DNA from: Eubacteriaceae bacterium UBA4266
Lineage (GTDB): Bacteria; Bacillota; Clostridia; Eubacteriales; Eubacteriaceae
DNA: 17,328 bases
Assembly (NCBI GenBank): GCA_002396065.1
Contig: DGWE01000015.1
Coordinates: forward strand, 1-17,328
Direction of reading: 5' to 3'
Made by a program: the position numbers and the translations under genes. Of this stretch, positions 14,352-17,328 are shown piece after piece. The notes below the pieces were generated by a model that was given only the letters and a program-made list of their open reading frames with translations, did no database searches and was not told the DNA's origin. The first letter of the stretch is position 1. Each line of letters starts with the position of its first letter.

Positions 14352-14381
14352 ATAATATATGAATATATGTTCATATATCAA
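14352..14381 (-). promoter_or_regulatory. Promoter of the metal ATPase
   Basis: On the minus strand, TTGATA (14376-14381), an 18-base spacer and TATTAT (14352-14357) form a plausible promoter. The spacer is almost entirely filled by the palindromic operator, as expected for metal-relieved repression. Confidence 0.6.
14355..14378. promoter_or_regulatory. ArsR/SmtB (CadC/CzrA)-type operator
   Basis: ATATATGAA (14355-14363) and TTCATATAT (14370-14378) are perfect 9-base inverted repeats around a 6-base centre. Read as an 11-2-11 site it has one mismatch, with half-sites TGAATA and TGTTCA close to the classic TGAACA/TGTTCA core of ArsR-family zinc/cadmium repressors. Confidence 0.7.
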
Positions 14382-14472
14382 TAATACAAGCATCCCATCG
14401 ATTTGTCAAGAAGTATGAGCAGAAAATTAAAAAAACTAACAAATTTTGCTTTTATTTTTTTAAAGAAAGTTT

Positions 14473-14481
14473 TGGTAAAAT
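14473..14481 (+). promoter_or_regulatory. Extended -10 candidate for the small coiled-coil gene
   Basis: TGG-TAAAAT is an extended -10 about 35 bases before the start codon. No good -35 hexamer is present in the surrounding T-rich sequence. Confidence 0.35.
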
Positions 14482-14516
14482 TAAATGCATTAAAAGCCAG
14501 AAAGGACAGATGGTCT

Positions 14517-14891
14517 ATGACCAAACTCAACCTCAAGCATTTTCAAAGTTTAAACCGAATTCAAAAGCAGCGTCAAGCGGCTCAAAAGCCTGACCCTGCG
14601 GCCCCTCAAGCGCCGCAGCCCGCACAGGACGCCGCCGAAGCGTCGGACGCAGCAGAAGAAAAAAGTCAAAACGCCGCATTTGGAGAAGAACAGGCCAGCA
14701 AAAATATGACCCGGCAGCAGCGGGTGTATCGCGATATGGCCAAACGCGCCGAAAGGATCCGCGCCCAGCGCGCCCGCGACGAACGGGAGCAGCGGCAGAA
14801 GCGCCAAATGGAGGAGCGCGAGCGCACCTTCGAGACTCGGAAAAAGTCTCAGATCGCGGCGCAGCATCGGCAAAAAAATAAGACCCGTTGA
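14517..14891 (+). CDS. Small Arg/Gln/Glu-rich predicted coiled-coil protein of unknown function
   Basis: I do not recognise this 124-residue protein. The first 20 residues are basic and Gln-rich (MTKLNLKHFQSLNRIQ). Residues 22-50 form a Pro/Ala/Gln/Glu low-complexity linker, and residues 62-124 are an uninterrupted, very highly charged helix-like stretch rich in Arg, Gln, Glu and Lys, with no Cys and only one Trp-free hydrophobic cluster. No signal peptide or membrane helix is seen. I chose ATG 14517 because AAAGGA (14501-14506) lies ten bases upstream and the AT-rich in-frame extension to 14403 would contain the probable promoter. The gene stands alone, divergent from the metal ATPase, and its stop codon lies within a strong terminator. 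Such charged helices often contact nucleic acid or ribosomes, but no function can be assigned. Confidence 0.65.
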   Translation: MTKLNLKHFQSLNRIQKQRQAAQKPDPAAPQAPQPAQDAAEASDAAEEKSQNAAFGEEQASKNMTRQQRVYRDMAKRAERIRAQRARDEREQRQKRQMEERERTFETRKKSQIAAQHRQKNKTR

Positions 14892-14914
14892 CGACGATCA
14901 ACGGATCTTTTTTT
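14881..14914. terminator. Terminator of the coiled-coil gene, probably bidirectional
   Basis: Positions 14881-14891 pair with 14898-14908 (core CCGTTGA/TCAACGG plus AGA/TCT, one mismatch) around a 6-base loop, followed by seven T. The gene's stop codon is inside the left arm. An A-run upstream may let it also end the convergent Rrf2 transcript. Confidence 0.88.
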
Positions 14915-14933
14915 GTTGGCGCGGACAAAACAA

Positions 14934-15371
14934 TCAGATGACGAAATTCAGTGGCGCGTTCTGGGCCGTGTGGTCCAGAATATCCTGAAGGGTGATGCCC
15001 TCGAGGTAATCGGTGATTTGTTTGTAGAGGCCCTTCCAGACTGGCAGGGTTTGGCATTCGGCGGCGCGTTCGCATCCAGGCGGGTCGTATTCGAGGCAGG
15101 CAATGGGCGCGAGGGAGCCCTCGGTCTGCTTTAAAATATCCGCGACGGTGCATTCGCTTGGGGCCTTGGCCAGCTGGTAGCCGCCGTTGGGACCGCGGCT
15201 GGCCTTCAGCAGGCCCGAACCGTGGAGCAGGATGACAATTTGTTCAAGGTATTTTTTCGAAATGTTTTGACGGGCGGCGATGTCCTTCAGCGCGATGTAG
15301 CCCTCGCCGCTGTGTTCCGCGAGGTCGGTCAGCATGCGCAGGGCGTACCGTCCCTTTGTTGATATTTTCAT
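14934..15371 (-). CDS. Rrf2-family transcriptional regulator (IscR-like, probable Fe-S sensor)
   Basis: This 145-residue winged-helix regulator starts MKISTKGRYALRMLTDLA, typical of the Rrf2 family. The recognition helix region is KDIAARQNISKKYLEQI (29-45), and the wing contains SRGPNGGYQLA (58-68). Three cysteines, Cys92, Cys100 and Cys106, have C-x7-C-x5-C spacing, a variant of the IscR cluster ligands seen in clostridial members, so binding of an Fe-S cluster is likely. The ATG at 15371 is preferred over the longer frame because AAGGTG lies about six bases upstream and the family begins there. No iscS/iscU genes follow in the window, so its target genes are elsewhere or it is autonomous. 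A short palindrome in its leader (15387-15401) could be an autoregulatory site or hairpin. Confidence 0.9.
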   Translation of the reverse strand: MKISTKGRYALRMLTDLAEHSGEGYIALKDIAARQNISKKYLEQIVILLHGSGLLKASRGPNGGYQLAKAPSECTVADILKQTEGSLAPIACLEYDPPGCERAAECQTLPVWKGLYKQITDYLEGITLQDILDHTAQNAPLNFVI

Positions 15372-15422
15372 CTGATCACCTTTCTCTGCGATCACTTCGC
15401 AAGTGTTAGAATGTTTACCATT

Positions 15423-15451
15423 ATTATATGATTTTCTGAGCGAATAAGCAA
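15423..15451 (-). promoter_or_regulatory. Promoter of the Rrf2 regulator
   Basis: Minus-strand TTGCTT (15446-15451), a 17-base spacer and a perfect TATAAT (15423-15428) lie about 50 bases before the start codon. Confidence 0.6.
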
Positions 15452-15583
15452 ATTTCATTTTACATACCCGAGAAATTTATACAATGTTTATATTTTGATT
15501 ACGATTTATTTAAAGGCGTTGTCTATACTGTTTTTTAATCAATGATCTTTTAAGGGATCAATAAAGAGGAGAACAATTCAAAG

Positions 15584-16849
15584 ATGTTGACGCTATTTGG
15601 ACACATTGCGCGGCGGAGTCTCGCCATTGCGGTTTTAATTTGCTACGCTTATCAGCTCCGGTATTTCATCGCGTCCCATTGGAAAAGCAGGAAAGTCCAC
15701 GACGCTGGACCCCTTAGGGATTACGCTGTGCTCATTGCCGCGCGAAACGAAGCGGCTGTCATTGCGGCGCTGATCCAAAGCGTGAAGCATCAAAGCTATC
15801 CCGCCTCCCATCTGGACGTCATCGTGGTGGCCGACAACTGCACCGACGACACGGCGGACATTGCGAGAGAAGCAGGGGCCGTCGTGTACGAACGCTCCAA
15901 TAGGCAGCTGGTCGGCAAGGGCTACGCCCTGGGGTGGCTGTTTAGACAATTGGAAAGCGATCACAGAAGCTACGACGGTTATTTTATTTTCGATGCGGAC
16001 AATCTTTTGGACGAAAACTTTGTACTGGAAATGCACAAGGTGCACAACGCGGGCTACCCCATTGTGACCGGCTATCGCAATTCGAAAAATTTCGGAGATA
16101 ACTGGATTTCGTCGGGGTACGCCCTGTGGTTTCTCCACGAATCCCAGCTGCTCAACCGCGGCCGGATGCACTCCCGGACCAGCTGCATGGTCTCTGGAAC
16201 CGGCTACTTGATCAGCCAGGACCTGCTCGAACGCCTGGGTGGCTGGCATTTTTTCCTTTTAACCGAGGATATTCAGCTCACCGCGGAATGTATCGTGAGA
16301 GGTGAAAAAATCGGGTACGCCGAACGGGCCGTGTTTTACGACGAACAGCCCACCCATTTCATGGATTCGGTTCACCAGCGGCTGCGCTGGATCAAGGGCT
16401 ATTTTCAGGTCTTCAAAATTTACGGGGAACCACTCATTGGCCGTCTTGGCAAGTCAGGTGGATTTGCCGCCTTCGACATGCTGATGAGCTACCTGCCGGC
16501 CTTCTTTGTGATGCTCGCGGCGATGGCCATGGGGGTGGGGATGATGGCGCTTAACATCGCGGCAGCCGGGAATATCTCAGAAGCCCTCACGTCCATTGGC
16601 CTGTTTGCCTTTAAGTCCACGATTGTCATCTATGCGCTTGGCGTCTACACGATGATTTCAGAACACAAACAAATCTATATGCCCATTAGAAAAAAGATCT
16701 GGTGCTGTCTGACCTTCTCGATCTTTATGTTTACCTACGGGCCCATCGCCATCGCCGCTTTGTTTAAACAGGTCAATTGGACGCCGGTCCCGCATCACGT
16801 GGACACCTCCATCTCTGCCATTAAGCGGCAGCAGAATGTAAAAGCTTAA
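15584..16849 (+). CDS. Membrane GT2-family glycosyltransferase (processive, QxxRW type)
   Basis: This 421-residue inner-membrane enzyme transfers a sugar from a nucleotide sugar to a growing or lipid acceptor. An N-terminal helix (about 11-30) precedes a cytosolic GT-A domain: VLIAARNEAAVI (49-60), VVADNCTDDT (81-90), the metal-binding DADN (137-140), TEDIQLT (227-233, catalytic Asp region) and QRLRW (265-269). The last motif is the QxxRW signature of cellulose/hyaluronan/chitin-synthase-like processive enzymes. About three to four C-terminal membrane helices follow (about 303-327, 335-357 and 374-395). The start has AGAGGAG (15565-15571) with a rather long 12-base spacer. No polysaccharide-export or modifying genes flank it; it is followed by its own terminator, so the product (exopolysaccharide or glycolipid) cannot be named. 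Confidence 0.88.
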   Translation: MLTLFGHIARRSLAIAVLICYAYQLRYFIASHWKSRKVHDAGPLRDYAVLIAARNEAAVIAALIQSVKHQSYPASHLDVIVVADNCTDDTADIAREAGAVVYERSNRQLVGKGYALGWLFRQLESDHRSYDGYFIFDADNLLDENFVLEMHKVHNAGYPIVTGYRNSKNFGDNWISSGYALWFLHESQLLNRGRMHSRTSCMVSGTGYLISQDLLERLGGWHFFLLTEDIQLTAECIVRGEKIGYAERAVFYDEQPTHFMDSVHQRLRWIKGYFQVFKIYGEPLIGRLGKSGGFAAFDMLMSYLPAFFVMLAAMAMGVGMMALNIAAAGNISEALTSIGLFAFKSTIVIYALGVYTMISEHKQIYMPIRKKIWCCLTFSIFMFTYGPIAIAALFKQVNWTPVPHHVDTSISAIKRQQNVKA

Positions 16850-16929
16850 GCATGAGAAAAAGTTTTCTATTATATACGTAAAAAATGAATCAGTTGACGC
16901 ATCAGCTCTTGTGGCGAAATTCGATTCGG

Positions 16930-16962
16930 CAGAACAGTGTAAAGGCATTGTTCTGTTTTTTT
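16930..16962 (+). terminator. Terminator of the glycosyltransferase gene
   Basis: CAGAACAGTG (16930-16939) pairs with CATTGTTCTG (16946-16955) with one G-U pair and a 6-base loop, followed by seven T. It insulates the strong promoters just downstream. Confidence 0.9.
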
Positions 16963-16993
16963 GTAAAAAAATCAAAAAAATTTGAAAAAGTTC

Positions 16994-17022
16994 TTGACAA
17001 GAATGTAAAGTCCGCGTATAAT
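16994..17022 (+). promoter_or_regulatory. Tandem strong promoter P1 (probable rRNA operon)
   Basis: Perfect TTGACA (16994-16999), an exact 17-base spacer and perfect TATAAT (17017-17022) are preceded by an A/T-rich tract (about 16963-16990) like an UP element. Fully consensus promoters in tandem are characteristic of stable-RNA operons. Confidence 0.88.
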
Positions 17023-17053
17023 TAATTACGCTCTCATCGAGAGAGAGTAATTA
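17023..17053. repeat. Inverted repeat at the P1 start region
   Basis: Positions 17023-17035 pair with 17041-17053 at 12 of 13 positions (TAATTAC...GTAATTA outer arms) around a 5-base loop. It begins right after the P1 -10 box and spans the expected start site, so it may be a DNA-level site or shape the P1 transcript's 5' end. Confidence 0.7.
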
Positions 17054-17097
17054 TCAGCTCGGTTGTGAAAGTTTTTTAAAAAACTTTAAAAAAGTTC

Positions 17098-17126
17098 TTG
17101 ACAAGATCAAGATGAGCTGGTAAAAT
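17098..17126 (+). promoter_or_regulatory. Tandem strong promoter P2 (probable rRNA operon)
   Basis: Perfect TTGACA (17098-17103), an exact 17-base spacer and TAAAAT (17121-17126). The 17-base block AAAAGTTCTTGACAAGA around its -35 box also occurs at P1, 104 bases upstream, pointing to duplication or strong constraint. Confidence 0.87.
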
Positions 17127-17132
17127 AAAGAA

Positions 17133-17328
17133 GTTGTCGCTTGAAGCGGCGGCAGGTCATAGAAAAGAGAATAGTACCATAAAACCTGGAAAACACAAAC
17201 CAAAAAACCTTTAGATTCCGGAGCAGTGAGAACTGCTTTTAAATCGAAAGCACAGAGCAGACTGTGGATAAACAAAGCAACCAGACAGAACTTAAAACAG
17301 CGAAAGCTGTTCGAGTAAATTTTACTTG
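17133..17328 (+). other. Structured untranslated leader, probably of an rRNA operon
   Basis: From the P2 start to the window end there is no credible gene. The region contains several short perfect hairpins: CGCTT/AAGCG (17138-17148), TGCTTT/AAAGCA (17234-17252), AACAGC-GAAA-GCTGTT with a GAAA tetraloop (17296-17311) and AGTAAA/TTTACT (17314-17326). Together with two consensus promoters this fits a 16S rRNA leader, with the rRNA gene starting just beyond the window. No 16S sequence is visible, so this is inference. Confidence 0.6.

Noticed and set aside
14403..14516. In-frame N-terminal extension of the coiled-coil protein from a TTG or the ATG near 14415
   Set aside because: The stretch is AT-rich intergenic sequence, lacks a good ribosome-binding site at those starts and would contain the extended -10 promoter.
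15543..15560. TGATC/GATCA repeat before the glycosyltransferase
   Set aside because: A five-base repeat in AT-rich leader sequence is expected by chance; a nearby TATACT (15524-15529) also lacks a -35 box, so I call no promoter there.
17054..17275. Minus-strand 73-codon open frame in the P1-P2 leader region
   Set aside because: It is antisense to two strong promoters and a structured leader, has no convincing ribosome-binding site, and resembles the spurious frames often annotated beside rRNA genes.

Overview
The window reads as a chromosomal segment of a moderately high-GC, anaerobic-type Firmicute. Strong AGGAGG ribosome-binding sites, TTGACA/TATAAT promoters, an ECF-type ThiT under a TPP riboswitch, an OpuC-type osmolyte importer and a clostridial-style Rrf2 regulator with three cysteines all point to the Clostridia. 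Eubacteriaceae (Eubacterium/Pseudoramibacter-like) is my best guess, but the genus is not proven by anything here. No phage, IS element, CRISPR array or tRNA was seen.

Layout. (1) 1-2870: a divergent triose-phosphate-isomerase-family gene, an S33-type alpha/beta hydrolase, and a TPP riboswitch controlling thiT, closed by a bidirectional terminator. (2) 2883-9022: a mirror-image sugar/polyol-phosphate locus. A GpsA-like dehydrogenase (-) is divergent from a SorC regulator (+). That regulator converges on a second SorC regulator (-), which is divergent from a second GpsA-like dehydrogenase (+) followed by an FGGY (xylulokinase-like) kinase (+). (3) 9042-11899: a two-gene osmoprotectant ABC importer, an ATPase with CBS domains plus a fused permease/binding protein. 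(4) 11918-14381: a Zn/Cd/Pb-type P1B ATPase with a long His/Cys-rich N-terminus, transcribed from a promoter that contains an ArsR/SmtB-type palindrome. (5) 14476-14914: a small Arg-rich predicted coiled-coil protein. (6) 14934-15451: an Rrf2-family regulator. (7) 15584-16962: a membrane GT2 glycosyltransferase with its terminator. (8) 16994-17328: two tandem near-consensus promoters and a structured leader, most likely the start of an rRNA operon lying just beyond the window.

How the genes may work together. The kinase, the two NAD(P)-type dehydrogenases and the TIM-like isomerase form a chemically coherent route: polyol to polyol phosphate, to ketose phosphate, to aldose phosphate. This resembles the erythritol/threitol pathways, with a soluble GpsA-like dehydrogenase in place of the flavin-dependent EryB. 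The two dehydrogenases share a CCAA element exactly 6 bp upstream of their -35 boxes, and all four catabolic genes share an extreme GAA preference for Glu, unlike their regulators. The true substrate is unknown. The remaining modules (thiamine uptake, osmolyte uptake, metal export, Rrf2, glycosyltransferase) look like ordinary independent transcription units.
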